Counted from the stretch's first letter, positions 27,132-39,330 are shown. The stretch is 64,000 nt of DNA from Melanocharis versteri (GCA_013397845.1 VZTG01004161.1:2506495-2570494), one strand, 5' to 3'. Numbers and translations: made by a program. Notes: generated from the letters alone by a model not told the origin.

Positions 27132-27478
27132 ATGATTAATGTGTATCAGAAATACTGTGGCCAGCAGGACCAGGGCAGTGATTGTCCCTTGTACTTGGCA
27201 CTGGTGAGGCTGCACCTTGAATCCTGTGTTCAGCTTTGGGCATCTCACTACAAGCAGGTCGTTGACGTGTTGGAGTGTGTCCGGAGGGTGGTTGGGCACT
27301 GGAACAGGCTCCCCAGGGAAGTGGTCACAGCACCAAGCCTGACAGAGTTCAAGAAGTGTTTGGACAATGCTCTCAGGCACCTGGTGTGACTCTTGGGGAT
27401 GTCCAGTGCAGGGCCGGGAGTTGGACTTCATGATCCTTGAGGGTCCTTTCCAACTTAGCTTCTTTTGTGATTCTGTGA
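27132..27478 (+). repeat. CR1 LINE 3' fragment, internally deleted
   Basis: This is a 3'-end CR1 copy in sense orientation. The left part ('actgtggccagcaggaccag' and 'ggctgcacct') matches the end of CR1 ORF2. The right part ('ggaacaggctccccaggga', 'gttcaagaagtgtttgga') and the tail ('ttctgtgata') match the CR1 3' end and its characteristic octamer-like terminus. The two parts join abruptly at about 27285. The usual block containing 'gagaagaggaggct' is missing, so there is an internal deletion of what I judge from memory to be several hundred bases. It is dead, with a heavily truncated 5' end. Confidence 0.85.
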
Positions 27479-28638
27479 TAACTTTTTACTCTCACTTTGC
27501 AACCACCTAATGTTTTCATGCTCCCCTGCCCCCTTCCCCTTCAGGTTCCTTGTGCTTAATTCACCATTTTCTAACTGTTCCTTTAGGCTTGACTCCTAAT
27601 CCCTCTGCTCTGAAGAAGCACAGAAAATCCATCAGAGAGCGTCTTTGTAGAGCTCTCTGGCCATGAAGGAGAAATGAGGGGGAAGTCTGGCTCAACCAAT
27701 GCAGTCTTCTTGTAGATCATCCTTCATGTAAACAGAGTATATTGACCTAACTGTTAAACTATTATATATTTCCCCAGTTTTCAGAAGCTCATGATTCACA
27801 CATACAAAAAAAAAGGGTGTCATCAAAAAGCATCTTTCTGAAACCAGAATGACTCCCTCAGCAAAACCCTACTCCTTGATCTAAAGCTCATGTATGGTGA
27901 AGTACCTAATTTTAGAACTGTTTTCATGTGGGTAAAACCAGATGCAGATTTATCAGGCAGGACAAAGGTTTTAATCTTTATTCTCCCCTCCACTCTGCAG
28001 TAACACCAGGGAAAGTAGTAAGCACTTCCTTCATGTGATGTGGCTGCTCAGCCATGCAGCCTTCCCAGTCACATAACGGTTATAGCTGCTCCTGAGTAAA
28101 ACATTCTCTTTTCTTTTTTGAAAAGTGGCTAGGCTATTTTTGTTCAAGTTTTCGAAAGAAGTGTTCTGCCTGCGGCAGAAATCCAGCATGAGAAATTTCT
28201 GCCCAAATTATTAAAGAATGGTGGAGTAACAAACTACTGAAAACAGATGGAGTTCAGCATAAGAAATTACAGATGCCATCACTCATGGCCTTTATACTCT
28301 CTAAGCATTTATACCGTAACACATACTCAAATATGCAGTACCACTCAGCAGAGTTCTCACCTCTCTTACCTTCTGGGTTCCTTAAAAAAATAAATAAATA
28401 CAAGCTTTCTGGCTGTAATACTGATCTTCAAGAAATGTACTTCCAAGTAACTAGAGGCTGTTAGGTCAACATTCCACACAGCAATCAGATGGCAAGAGCC
28501 TCCTTACCTCAACGTCATTATTTCTTACAAAAATCAATAATGACTTTATCTTTACTCGCTGTTTTAGTTCAGTGTAACAGTGCAAACAGCACAGAAAAAC
28601 TCAGAAACAGAGGGGCCTGAACTGATACTAAGAAAGCT

Positions 28639-28668
28639 AATGGAGTGGGTTTTAATGGAGTGGGTTTT
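28639..28668. repeat. Perfect 15-bp tandem duplication
   Basis: The unit 'aatggagtgggtttt' occurs twice head-to-tail with no mismatch. It is a small local duplication, probably recent because it is perfect. Confidence 0.9.
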
Positions 28669-30568
28669 AATTTCTAGAAGGATGTTGTCATACAAACAGA
28701 TAGCAAAAATCTTTCAATCTTTACCTAAAAAGGTAGTAATTATACATTCTGGGTTGTGAAATCTATCATAAACACCATTTGCAGAACAAAATCTAGCACT
28801 GACTCTTGCTTATTTTATAACAGGGAAGAGGAAAGAGGTGGATATTCTAATAACCATTAGATACAGAGAAAGACATAATGAATGAAAGTCAATTTAGCAA
28901 GAACTAGGAGATAAGACAGTTTACATTAGAACCTTAGTATCTTATTGGTGGATCCATTTCTTTTTTTGTATTAACTTGGATTAAACTAGGGGACAAATTT
29001 AGGATTCAAGTCAACAAAAAAACAGCTGTGAATTTCCATTTTTATTTCATTTATATTGTTACAAATCAATTTCATACAAGAGAAGCACCTTCTGGTATAA
29101 CAAAGACTCACTATAGTGAATTAGAGTGGCTCCATGGAAATAGTACTTGTATTTGTTCAAAATTGATACACAACAGAAGAAAACAAGTCTGTCTCTCTAC
29201 ATCTACTATCTAAAGCAAGACATCAGTGGCTACAGCTAATTCAGGAGAACAACTGTAAGTTTTAATCCAAGGAAACTAATTTTGCTTAACTGAAAAGAAA
29301 TGATGCAGAAGTAACCTCTTGATCTGAGGAAAATTAATGGTAAGCAAGGTGGGCATCAATGGCTTGACTTTCTCTGTTGGTATCATCAGACAGAACCCAT
29401 ACCACTAGGACATTTTATGAATTCTAAGAAACTTCCCTTTTTTGTTTCTTCACATTCTCTGGACACAGTTTCAAAGGAGTTTAATACTAGACCTATCCTC
29501 TAGACAAAGCTTTAAGAGTAAATGAAGACTGACTTACTCCTATTACTGCAGTCCAGCCAGATCATTCCAGTAAAATTCAGGCCTCAGTGCATTCAGTGGG
29601 AGATTTCCTATGAAGTTCAGATGAAGCCACGATTTCATCTCAGCTTCTCTGTTTTTGGGTAGGAGAACTGACTACAGCTAGGCAGAGATGATGCATTGTT
29701 CTTTACAGTCTGCACCTGTGTCTAATTTAGTCTTGCAGCTAGAGCTGCACAGCAAAGTACTTGACAGCTAGGAGAGAGAATAGTCTGGGAACTGTCAACT
29801 CGCAGGGATGCTTTTAGAGCTCTCATTCTTTGGAGTAAGTTCTGTTTAATCAAAGGAGAAGTATTTTTGTTAAAAAACTTGACATTCCAAATAAGAGCGC
29901 TGTTAAGTCAGGGAATGAAAATACGAAATCGCTGTTTGTTACCAGCGCTGTAAATCTTGCTGAAAGCCTCCACAAACACACCAGATGCAGACTGCTAAAT
30001 CCTTCCACTTCATGACAGCACCGAACCACTGACGGAATCACGCTTTCCACAGAGAGGATTGAGCAAGTACCAGATATGTAAAGCCTATATGCATCAGTTA
30101 CGATTAGCAAGTGAGGCAGATGCCACACTCAGGCAAAAATTTAATATTGTACAGCCAGATAAAATTTCACATGTATACAAGAAAAAGCGTAGAGCTATAC
30201 ATTCACACTATTATATTAAATTTTGAGTGCTGTCAGGACTGAGCATATAGCCTAAAAACAGTGCAACATTCAAGTTGTGCATCCGTTTGTGTATACATGT
30301 ATATATGCAACAAAATTACCATATCCATAATTATGCACAGAGATAACAATGTTTCCATTATATCTCTCACAGCAACAGTTCGAAAATCAGTAAGTATAGT
30401 TTTCTCTTGGTGCAGATGGAAAGTTGGAGGCTGAACTCCAGGCTGAATTTGAAGTTTTGGAAAAGTTGATTAATTCAGAATTTCAAGACAATGCTTTAAA
30501 AAGCAAAACATTTTATAGATACATGACTCAGAAAGGGCTGAAATGTAAAGCATTTAGCTTGACAGGTG

Positions 30569-30590
30569 CATATATATACACACATATATG
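30569..30590. repeat. TA/CA alternating simple repeat
   Basis: A short alternating purine-pyrimidine run ('catatatatacacacatata') typical of an imperfect microsatellite. Confidence 0.8.
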
Positions 30591-31639
30591 GAGTTAAAAG
30601 GAGGCTTTGTTCATTCACAGTGTGAAATTACTGTGAATCTGTACAAAACTGAAATGTCTCCTTATTTTCAGCACAGCATAAACCTATTCAGCATTCAGGT
30701 GATGCATTTAATCACTTGCTTATTTTTTGCTTATTATTACTATTTTTTTTAATATAGTAATGACAAAGAGGAACAACGTAGTCTTCTAATTTAATATCTC
30801 AGATTGCTAAAATACATTCATAAACCATTCCACTGTTATTCTGCCTCACTGGCCTTCTAGTCAGTTCCAGCAGACCTTGTTACTTAACCTATATTCAGCT
30901 TCCAGCATTTGTGATCTTCAGCATACAAGAAATTAGGGCAATATCCATAAAAGGATGTTTCAATTTAGTTTATCCTGCCTTAGACCCAGAAAGCAGGTTC
31001 ACAGACCTATATTAGATACTAAGAATAGAACTTATACCTAACCAACACCCTAGCCAACAGGAAATGCTGAAGATCAGGAAATCTCACCTCTCGTAAGTGT
31101 TTAATGCACCTAACACTGAGCTGCAGAAACGTCTAGGACGAGACCAACGTGCATAGTTTGTAATACAGGGGCTTACAGGTCTAGGTCGTCTAGGTCGATC
31201 ACACTTTAATGACTTTCCTTTGGGACAATTGTTCAATGCTGGAAACATGCAGGAAATGGGAGACTTAGGGGAGCAAAATCCTGCCGGCTGAGACAGCCAA
31301 AACCTGAAGTACAGCTGATAAAGGTGCTGGCTTCGCTCTGGCTTTTAATCCCACAAAGGTCCCTCACCATCTTTCTACTGGTGCTGAGATTCAAGTCTCA
31401 ACTGGATTTTCCTTGGAATTAGGCTTAGTTAGCGTGAAAGCGTCAGCCTTCCACAAATTATTCCAAAATTTACTCCTGAGCTTTTACATAAATCCAAGAG
31501 CATTACCTTTATCTGGAATAGGCCAGTTTTGAAATCTATTTCTGCAACATGACCTTTCCCAAAAATCTCACATCTAAGCCAAACGTCACTCCGGAGTAAC
31601 TGGAATTCCTCCTGAAGTACGAAACGCCAGAATCCCGAA

Positions 31640-31973
31640 AGGCAGGCGAGGGGCGGCCCTGGGGCAGGAGGGCCCGTGAACGCAGCAGCATTGCAGAGAT
31701 CAGAGGTGGGAAACACCGCGGCGCACGAATCCGCCCCAGCGGCCGCCGCCCAAGCCTGGCTCTCCGGGCTGTTCAAACGTTCCCAGCTGTGAAGTTCAGC
31801 CCCCTCCCATATAAAAAACCCCACGCTCTCCTCGCAGTGGCTCCCCCGACGGGACGCCCCGGGTGCGGGGTCACGGCCGCGCTCCGGCAGGTCCCGCACC
31901 CGGCGGCCCCGGCCCGCGCCCGCCCGGCCCCGGTTTCCGGCGGGACTCGGTGCGGCGGCGCTTCCCTTCCCCC
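31640..31973 (+). promoter_or_regulatory. VWA8: CpG-island promoter region, probably of VWA8
   Basis: GC content and CpG density rise steeply from about 31640 and continue to the assembly gap at 31974. The block contains an Sp1-type GGGGCGG at 31650-31656, a TATA-like 'tataaaaaa' at 31810-31818 and an ETS-type 'ttccgg' at 31935-31940. There is no ATG on the plus strand between about 31700 and the gap, so any transcript starting near the TATA-like box would have only 5' UTR here. Assignment to VWA8 rests on position: it is the only CpG-rich block upstream of VWA8 exon 2, about 12 kb away, and the human exon 1 is GC-rich. The minus-strand 257-codon open frame across the gap is a GC artefact. 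Confidence 0.6.
31810..31818 (+). promoter_or_regulatory. TATA-like box in the CpG-rich block
   Basis: The sequence 'tataaaaaa' stands alone in GC-rich surroundings, roughly 155 bases before the gap. A transcription start about 30 bases downstream (near 31840) would fit. CpG-island promoters often do not use a TATA box, so this is only a candidate. Confidence 0.35.
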
Positions 31974-32004
31974 NNNNNNNNNNNNNNNNNNNNNNNNNNN
32001 NNNN
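31974..32004. other. Assembly gap (N run), probably hiding VWA8 exon 1
   Basis: Thirty-one N bases interrupt the GC-rich block. The left flank is promoter-like and the right flank is already inside a CR1 element. The true missing length is unknown, since a gap of Ns need not be sized. The missing VWA8 start codon, targeting peptide and first splice donor most likely lie here, together with the 5' part of the CR1. Confidence 0.8.
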
Positions 32005-32440
32005 GAGGAGGGCAGTGGGGCCGGCGGAAGGTCTGGAGTGCAGGTCCCATGAGGAGTGTCTGAGGGCGCTGGGGTTGTACAGCCTGGAGAAGAGGAGGCT
32101 CGGGGGGACCTTATCACTATCTAGAACTCTCTGGAAGGAGGGTATAGCCAGGTGGGGGTCGGTCTCTTCTCCCAGGTAACAACTGACAGGATGAGAGGGC
32201 ATAGCCTCAAGCTGCGCTAGGGGAGATTTAGGTTGGTCTTTAGAAAGGATTTTTTCACAGGGAGGATGATTAAGTATTGGAATGGACTTCCCAGGGACGT
32301 GGTGGAGTCACCATCCCTGCAGGTGTTCAAGGAACGACTGCACGTGGCCCTTGGTGCCATGGTCCAGTTGACATGGTGGTGTTTGGTCATAGGTGGGACT
32401 AACTGATCTCAGAGGTCTTTTCCAACCTGATCGATTCCAA
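32005..32440 (+). repeat. CR1 LINE 3' fragment abutting the assembly gap
   Basis: This is a sense-strand CR1 3' region with diagnostic stretches 'tacagcctggagaagaggag', 'ggtcggtctcttctcccagg', 'ccatccctgcaggtgttcaa' and the tail 'agaggtcttttccaacctga'. Similarity to CR1 begins at the first base after the N run, so its 5' end is inside the gap. It is relatively well preserved compared with others in the window, yet has no intact ORF. It lies in VWA8 intron 1, or immediately next to exon 1. Confidence 0.9.
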
Positions 32441-35400
32441 CCTGGCGGGAGGGGAAGGAGCAGAGTTCAGCCACAGGCATGCGGGGACGCTTACTGTGGC
32501 TCGTGATAGCTGCTGGCCCGAGTGCTTCACCCACAGTGAAGCAGGGGGCAGCCCTGCAGCCCGTGCCCGTGACAACCAGCGTGCTCTGCAGAGCGTCTGT
32601 CACATCTTCCCATGCTTTCTGTTCCTTTCTGTTCCTGCGTCACATGGCTTCCTCTTTCGGCTGGGGCAGAGCCTCGGTGTTTGTGTCGGGGGCTGCCAGG
32701 GCTGGTGCGTGTCTGAGTGTGCCGGCAGCATATGGTGATGAGATAGCGGGTTGACCTTGAGCCTGCAGATGGCATGAAGGATGACCTGAACTGCCCTGGA
32801 ATGTCCTCTGGTGACCTTTCAGACAGGTGACAGGCCTGTGCAGAGTAGAAGTGGCGTTTGGAAAGGGTGACATATGCCTATGGTAACTGGCACTTCTCGG
32901 GATGAATGCCAAAAGCAACAAAGCTCCTAAGTACAGAGCGAGTGATTAGTGATCTGCAAGTGATTCTGATGTTGGAATACTTGCTCAAGCTCTTAATTAC
33001 ACCCCTTTAATCCCACTTCTCTCCATTTTAATATTTTTTAATCTGTTTGTGAGTTGACCAGTTCATTTCTTTGTTTAGTTTCTGAAAAGTTACTCAAGAA
33101 GGAAGTCTTTGAGGAATTGATAGCCGTAACATTCCTTCAAGAATCTGTGAATAGATCATATTTTATTTGTGAAAAGTACTAAAAAGACTAGAGTTATTTA
33201 GCATCAAACAAATTAGGGTGAAAGGGAACAAGTTAACAATGAAGTGAGTCAAGTAAACACCTGAAGAAGGTAGCTCAGCACTTTTCAGCCCTTTGTTGGG
33301 ATGAGTAACCTTAAGAACCAAAAGAAATTTAGCAGCATAGAATGGTAGCAAATACAGCATTGCTAAAAATATTTTATCACTTTAAGTGTGCTGTGGAAGG
33401 CAATTGAGTTTAACTCAGCAATATTTGTGAATACCCTCTGTATGTATGTGAATTGTAGGAGTATTCCCAGTTACAGTCAATGATGGTAAGAGTTTTGTTA
33501 GAAAGATTTAAGTCTCAAAGCTCTAGAGAGTCTTGTAGATAATATCAGGGATATTTGCCCTCCTCACACCTGAGACATCTCATTCTTTATAGTGCTTCAT
33601 GTGTTTCTGTGAATTTGGGACCTTTATACTAAGAATACTGGTTTTTTTTCTGTTTTGTTTTGTGGGTGTTTTTCTAATTAATTTTTAAAATGTTTGCATG
33701 TCCTCTTGCAGACCCTAGCATTTCTTTGCGGATACTGAAGTTACGAAGGATGATCTGAAATCTTTTGTAGCATGTGTGTTTTTGCTATTTCTGTGCCGCT
33801 GCTGTAATTACAATTCTTGTTCTAAGCGGTGTTGAGATTGCATGTCTCTTCCATAAATAAAAAAAAATGTGTCTTAAAAGGCTAGAAGCCGTTAAGAGTC
33901 GACTAAGCAGCAAACTGTTATGTACGCCATAATTTGGATGTGACATCCCTGCCAGGTCAGATTTACTGTCTGTCCTGGTACCTTGTAAGTGTAAGGGAGG
34001 AACTGGTGCCTGATGTTGTGCTGTTACATGCGAAGAAGCCACGCTTCTTAGCTTTTCAGCTCAGTCTTTGCAAAGTGAGTGTGGCTTGCTGGTTCACTGG
34101 GGGCTGTGGAGGAATCGCTAAAGCTATCAAGTGGTAAAGCTTAAGAGAAGTGTCAGAGTGAAAGAGACTCCATGTCAAAAGGGTGATGGGAATATCTAGG
34201 AAGGGTTTGGGTTTGCACAACTTAATTAATGAGGGAAAGAATTTATAGTAGCAAATGTTATAGAAGGCTGACTGTCAAAATAATTTTTAATGTATGTTTC
34301 ATGTTTCCTTCTAAAAGACTAAGAAGTATCAAGTTTTTGTAGACTGTAGAGTTACTTGTGATGAATTATTTTAAATGCAGTATGAGCTGAACAAAGTGAA
34401 GTTCTACGTAACTCAGTTCACTGTTATTTAATTGTTTTAAATTATATGTAATACGAATATTTTTTAAAAAGCTGACAGAATACACAGTATTGGAGTTGCT
34501 TTAAGGGGTTAGAGGAAACAAATGCTGAATTTGATGTAAACTGAAGAGCTGAAAAAATAAAAACCATTGCCAGTCAGATAGTACAGGCAAAGGAAGGTCT
34601 CTCGTGTGCTTTGCTACTCAGTGTGCATAAAATAACTTGACGCTTTGTCACTCGTTTAGACCAAAGTATATACTAGCTACATTTGCTGTTTTCTGCAGCA
34701 CTGTGTGTCCAGGTTCACTTCCTCTGCTTTCCATATATGAAATCTTTGGTCAATTCCAGTTCCTAATCAAACTTATGTGTAAAGCCTAAAAGATCTCAGT
34801 AGTACATACAAGTGTATCTGCTGAGTAAAACACAGTTACTTGTGAAAACTGTGTCACACTTCAGAATCCTGTAATGTTCATCATCAGTGTACAGAATTTA
34901 AATGATTGTGGTAAAAATTGATAATCTGAAAGAAGAGTGTGAATTTGACTGTGTGTTTATGAGTGGTTTTCTTCCCAGGTTTGTCACTCTCCAAAAACTA
35001 AAGAACTGATTGGTGATGGGTGTAAATGTTTTCTGGCACATTGCCTTTTCCAATTTTACCTGTGTCATTATCTTTGTTGAAGTTCATATGTTGACACCTG
35101 TGAGCGTGGTTCTGACAACATTTTTTTTCACTAGCAAAACCTATTTGAGAGACTTCATTCTTCTTTCTCATGACATTCCTATAATTGTTCATTGCCTCTG
35201 TAGTTGTACTTAGGGGGCTGAATTGTGGTGACTGAAATGATTCCAGGGATTTGATTTATGGTGAGGCCTTATGTACAGTTGTAGCGTCAGCACAGCTTAG
35301 AAGGCAGCAAATGGAGATGGGAATTTTCGAAGCCAGTTGTCTGAAATTTTGCAGAGTTATGCCTGGGTTATTTCAAATTATTCTGACATTTAGAAAAGAA

Positions 35401-36029
35401 GAGGTTCATGGTAAAAAAAATAGTATATTTTATTAGATATGCTGATGTAGCTGGAACAAAGGGGTAAAATGTCAACTTCTGTAGGGCTTCACTGTTGGTC
35501 CACGACTGGATGTCAGTAAATAGTTTCTGCATTTTAATATTTGCTAATTTGAGATTTAATTTGTTGTGTTAAACAACTGTTACAGGCCTGATATGTGTTG
35601 ATGTGTTCTACAAGTTGTGCCCAGCTTAATGCATAAGATTGAAGTAGCTGCTTGGCATTCTCAGGGACTCAGGATAGTTGTAGGCAATGCCATAGCTAAT
35701 TTTAAACCTGTTTTGTCAATTTTGGATAACTTTTCAGTAAATGTGAAGTTTCAAAAACAATTCTGTTGATTTTCAGTTGTAGATTTTTTTTTAGTTGAAA
35801 TACATTATTGAAATCATACTAATGTGCTTGTTATCTAAGCTCAGTTTAGAATAGGTAGCCTGGTTTTTCTCCACTGAGCAAAATGTACTTCAGAAATCTT
35901 TATACAGTTTTAAAACACTCTGAGCTAATTTTTCACGAAAGCACTGGCTACAGAAGTTTTGAAAGGGAGCACTGGCGATGCGGTGGGCATCTGTTACTGT
36001 GTGACTAAGAGGAGCTGGTGGATATCGCT
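32441..36029 (+). other. VWA8: VWA8 intron 1, no recognised elements
   Basis: AT-rich intronic sequence. No exon, RNA gene or clear repeat was seen. A short poly-A run near 33860 and T-rich patches occur. Confidence 0.45.
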
Positions 36030-36950
36030 TTTTACAGACGGCTAGCAGTAACCTCCCACTCATGAGCTTTCATGCTCACGGGGGATTTCAGCCATGCAGA
36101 CATCAGCTAGGAGGGCAATATGGCGTTGTGCGTGCACTCTTGGTACTTCCTAGGCTGTGCTGATAAAAATTTTGTAACACAGATGCCAGAGTCAGGGTTA
36201 ACTCTTCACTTCGTCTGCTGCTTTCGGCTGGGAAGAGCTGTGACCAGTTTGGTCACAGGTGGGAGCCTGGATCTCAGTGACTGGAACATGGCCGAGTTGC
36301 ACATCTGGCGGAAGGCTGGGAAGGTGAGCAGCAGAATTAGGGTCCTGGACTTGAGGACTGCAAGCTTTCACTTATGCAGGAGATCAGTAGGTAGAATCTA
36401 TTGAATAACAACCATGAAGATGAAAGGTGCACAGGAGGGCTTGAAAATTTTTAAAGAAAACTTAATGGCAGCTCAGGAATGAACCATTCTGCGGTAGTAG
36501 AAGGCCTGTTTGTCCAAGCAGGAAACTTCTCAATGAACTAAAACACAAAAGAGGAAGTAAGGACAGAGAGCAGGAGTGTAAAAGTGCAATTTAGTATGTA
36601 GGGACAAAATCCCTACCATCCTGTCAGAGTGCAGACATTTAGTCCAGTAGGACCTGATGAACATGAGAACTGGGACAACAGAAACCTCAGAAAGTGTAAG
36701 AAGAAGTATGAAGATCTGCTAGTGGAGTAAAGTGTTGCTGGGAAGGGACTGGCTGAATAACAGCTTTGGTGAAAAGTCTGTGGGATTGCAGTGATGTCTA
36801 GTTGAATACAGCAGGGGAGGAGATTGGCTGGAATGGCTGTGGAACATCCTTCCTTGAAGGTTTTTGAGACTCAGTCAGACAGAGCCACAGCACATCAAAT
36901 CTCATCTTGGTGGTAAACTGATGTTGAGGTTGAAGATGACCAGTGTTTCT
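36030..36950 (+). repeat. Old, rearranged CR1 LINE copy
   Basis: Several islands match CR1 in sense order. The first is 'ggggatttcagccatgcaga' followed by 'agggcaat' at about 36080-36120 (endonuclease end region). The second is 'tttaaagaaaact' through 'tgtagggacaaaatccc' at about 36450-36613. The third, at about 36800-36880, reads like the 3' region ('ggctggaatggctgtggaac', 'cttccttgaaggttttt'). Stops occur in all frames. Compared with a full element the reverse-transcriptase section between the second and third islands is missing, so this is an internally deleted fossil. The boundaries are approximate. Confidence 0.55.
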
Positions 36951-37198
36951 GAAGTGTTTTGATATTTGGTGTAATGGGCAGCTTAACACCTCTTTCACAT
37001 GGTAAATGGGTTACGAAGAGATATTCTGAAATTTATCAAGTTTAAGATCATCATGGTAGTAAGCATTTTAAGTTGACTTTTCACCTCATAAGGCCTTTGT
37101 AATTGAGCATTATCAGACTCCCTGCTTTCAGGGTATTGGCCCAAACAAATAATAGCTCTTGCTAAGTGAAGATTATATGCTTCCTGCATGGCTGGATC

Positions 37199-37481
37199 AT
37201 GGAATCATAGAACATGCTGAGTTGGGAGGGACCCCCAAGGTTCATCGAGTCCAACTCTTGGTCTTGTGCAGGACACCCCAAGTGTCGCACCATGTGCCTG
37301 AGAATGTTGTCCAAATGCTTCTTGAGCTCTGTCAACCTTGGTGCTGTGACCACTTCCCTGGCAAGCCTGTTCTAGGGTTCAACCAACCTCCTAATATCCA
37401 GCCTAAATCTCCCCTGACACAGCTTCAGGCTATTTCCCTGAGTCTTATCACTGGTCACCAGAGAGCAGAGATCAATGTCAG
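37199..37481 (-). repeat. CR1 LINE 3' fragment, minus strand
   Basis: The plus strand begins 'ggaatcatagaacatgctga' and continues 'gttgggagggacccccaagg', the reverse complement of the CR1 3' tail. It then shows 'gtgctgtgaccacttccctg' and 'tatcactggtcaccagagag', matching further upstream in the element. It has the same terminus type as the copies at 27132 and 41105. Confidence 0.9.
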
Positions 37482-38124
37482 ATAGGATTCTGCATTCATC
37501 TTGTTGATCTTCTACTAATGCAGAAAAGTGGATGAAAATGTTCTCTCCCTGGAGTAAATACCAAGCTTTTGGGTTCGTGTCACCTTGGACTGTAACCAGT
37601 AAAGACACTCATTAGCCAGCCCAAAATAGACAATTGGAAAATCTAGCATTAGCTTCAAACCTGAAAATTAAAAAAAATAGAAGGTCTAAAAAGAACGTTG
37701 AGTAATATTCAAATTTTATGTTTTAAGCAATTGTTTTGGTTTTTTAGAGGGAAAGACTTCATAAAAAACCACAGCTTCATTGGATTTTTTTGCTTAGCTT
37801 GGATATAGGTTTTGTTGTGTAAACATTCATCTATTTCAGTCAGCAGTAGCTGTCAGACTGCAGTGTCCTGTTGACAGGAGCGGAGCTCCACCTCATCTAT
37901 GTGTGAAGGCACTGGTGGTCAAGGAACAAACCTAAACCTTGTGACTGCAGGGAGTAGATTTCTGTCCTTCATATTCATGTGTTTGAGAGGTTTCCAATAC
38001 TGATATGAGGTGCAGAATAGGTGACAGTGTCGCTCAATGAATGTAATATTTGTGGCCATAAAGACTGCCAATAAGAGCTGCTATGAGATGGACAAAAAGT
38101 AAGTTACAAAGTTATAGGGCTACC

Positions 38125-38141
38125 TTTTTTTTTTTTTTTTT
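38125..38141. repeat. Poly-T run
   Basis: Seventeen consecutive T in VWA8 intron 1, with no recognisable retroposed sequence next to it. Confidence 0.75.
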
Positions 38142-39124
38142 CTCCCTTGAATAATGTATTTGGAAAAGTTAAGGAAAAAGAAAAAACCTGGAAAGTATTA
38201 TTTCTGTTTCTTCAAAATGAGTCGGCTCTTCAAGGATTAGTAACAGCTGACACTCTTGTTTGTTTCTTAATGGAAGTGTGCTGAATAAATGTTCAAAGCA
38301 TGATTTTTTTTCCCCTCCTTCACATTAGAATGAAATTAAGACCTGGAAATATACATTTGAATATGATATAGATTTCAGACTTTCCTTTAACAGGTGTGAC
38401 TTTATCACATAGAAATTAATATTAGCAGCGCTTAGCACCTCCACGGTTTTAATACGCTCTTGCTGTTGCAGGCTCTTGAAACCAGATGGACGGTCTGTGT
38501 ACAAGTGAATGTGTAATATGCTACAGAGAGTGTGTTAATCTCACCTATTTTCAGGACTAAAGAGGCCAAAAGGCAATAAATTCAGCAACCCAAAAATATA
38601 ACATTCCTGAAGGTTCGTTGTAGTGTCTTACAAAAGCACAGATCATGCAAATATGATTTACACATGAGATTGGAACTATTTGTGTTGTGTACTCAAAAAA
38701 CTAAATAATGTATAGATCTCTTCAGATTGTTTTCTTTTACAGTAGGATTTCTTCATTTCTTTATTTTAAAATAGCCTTTTCAAATGTATTAATTTTATTA
38801 TTTTTTTATTAATGTGTTATGTTACCAGAAAAATGGCAAGTAGAATAAAACATTTCTACTTTGTAAGTTCTTAATGTGTAGCTGATACACAATCTGTTTA
38901 TCTTTATATATGACCAGTGTTGCTGTAAATAATTTAAACAGCAATGGCTCTTTCTTTTCAGCATACAGGAATAAATAGCAGGATTAGGGAATAGTCTAAT
39001 TTTGGGAGGTCGAGAGGTGAAGAGGGATAGTTGGTGTGATACTTTACTAGCTTTTAAGATCAGTCAGGCATGCCAAGTGCATAGTAAGACTGCATGTTCA
39101 GGAAGCCTTCTTACTGAGATTGTA

Positions 39125-39330
39125 ACACCACATCATCCGCAGTGGGTCAGAACAAAGGTCCATCAAACCTACTATTCCATATTGGCCAACAGTGAGTAGG
39201 AGATGCTGGGGGAGAATGGAAGCACAGGGTGTTCATGCAGGGGTGCTCTGCCAAAGTGCCTTCCCAGCCTCTGGCTGCCTCTTCTGCAGCTCGGGGGCTT
39301 GGAGCTGGAGGTGCTGCCTTTCTGTTCAGA
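39125..39330 (+). repeat. Ancient sauropsid interspersed repeat
   Basis: The segment 'gtgggtcagaacaaaggtcc' followed by 'atcaaacctactattccata', 'ttggccaacagtgag' and, about 80 bases later, 'cccagcctctggctgcctct' matches in order an old repeat I recall from birds, turtles and crocodilians ('gggtcagaccaaaggtccat...'). I am not sure of its formal family name. It is diverged and non-coding. Confidence 0.5.

Larger units (their letters stand above)
27479..31639. other. Gene-free stretch upstream of the VWA8 promoter
   Basis: No supported exon or mobile element was seen. A 15-base tandem duplication at 28639-28668 and a TA/CA-type simple repeat at about 30569-30590 are present. The final kilobase gradually gains CpG as the promoter block is approached. 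Confidence 0.45.

Noticed and set aside
27024..27431. 135-codon minus-strand open frame
   Set aside because: It is the antisense of a CR1 3' fragment.
31863..31973. GC-rich frame as VWA8 exon 1
   Set aside because: It starts at GTG, not ATG. No plus-strand ATG exists just before the gap, and the residues do not resemble the VWA8 N-terminus.
31429..32202. 257-codon minus-strand open frame
   Set aside because: It runs through the N gap and into a CR1, so about 11 residues are unknown and the rest is GC-rich antisense sequence. It has no recognisable protein content.
37159..37485. 108-codon plus-strand open frame
   Set aside because: It is the antisense reading of a minus-strand CR1 tail. Similar frames recur in other CR1 copies in this window.
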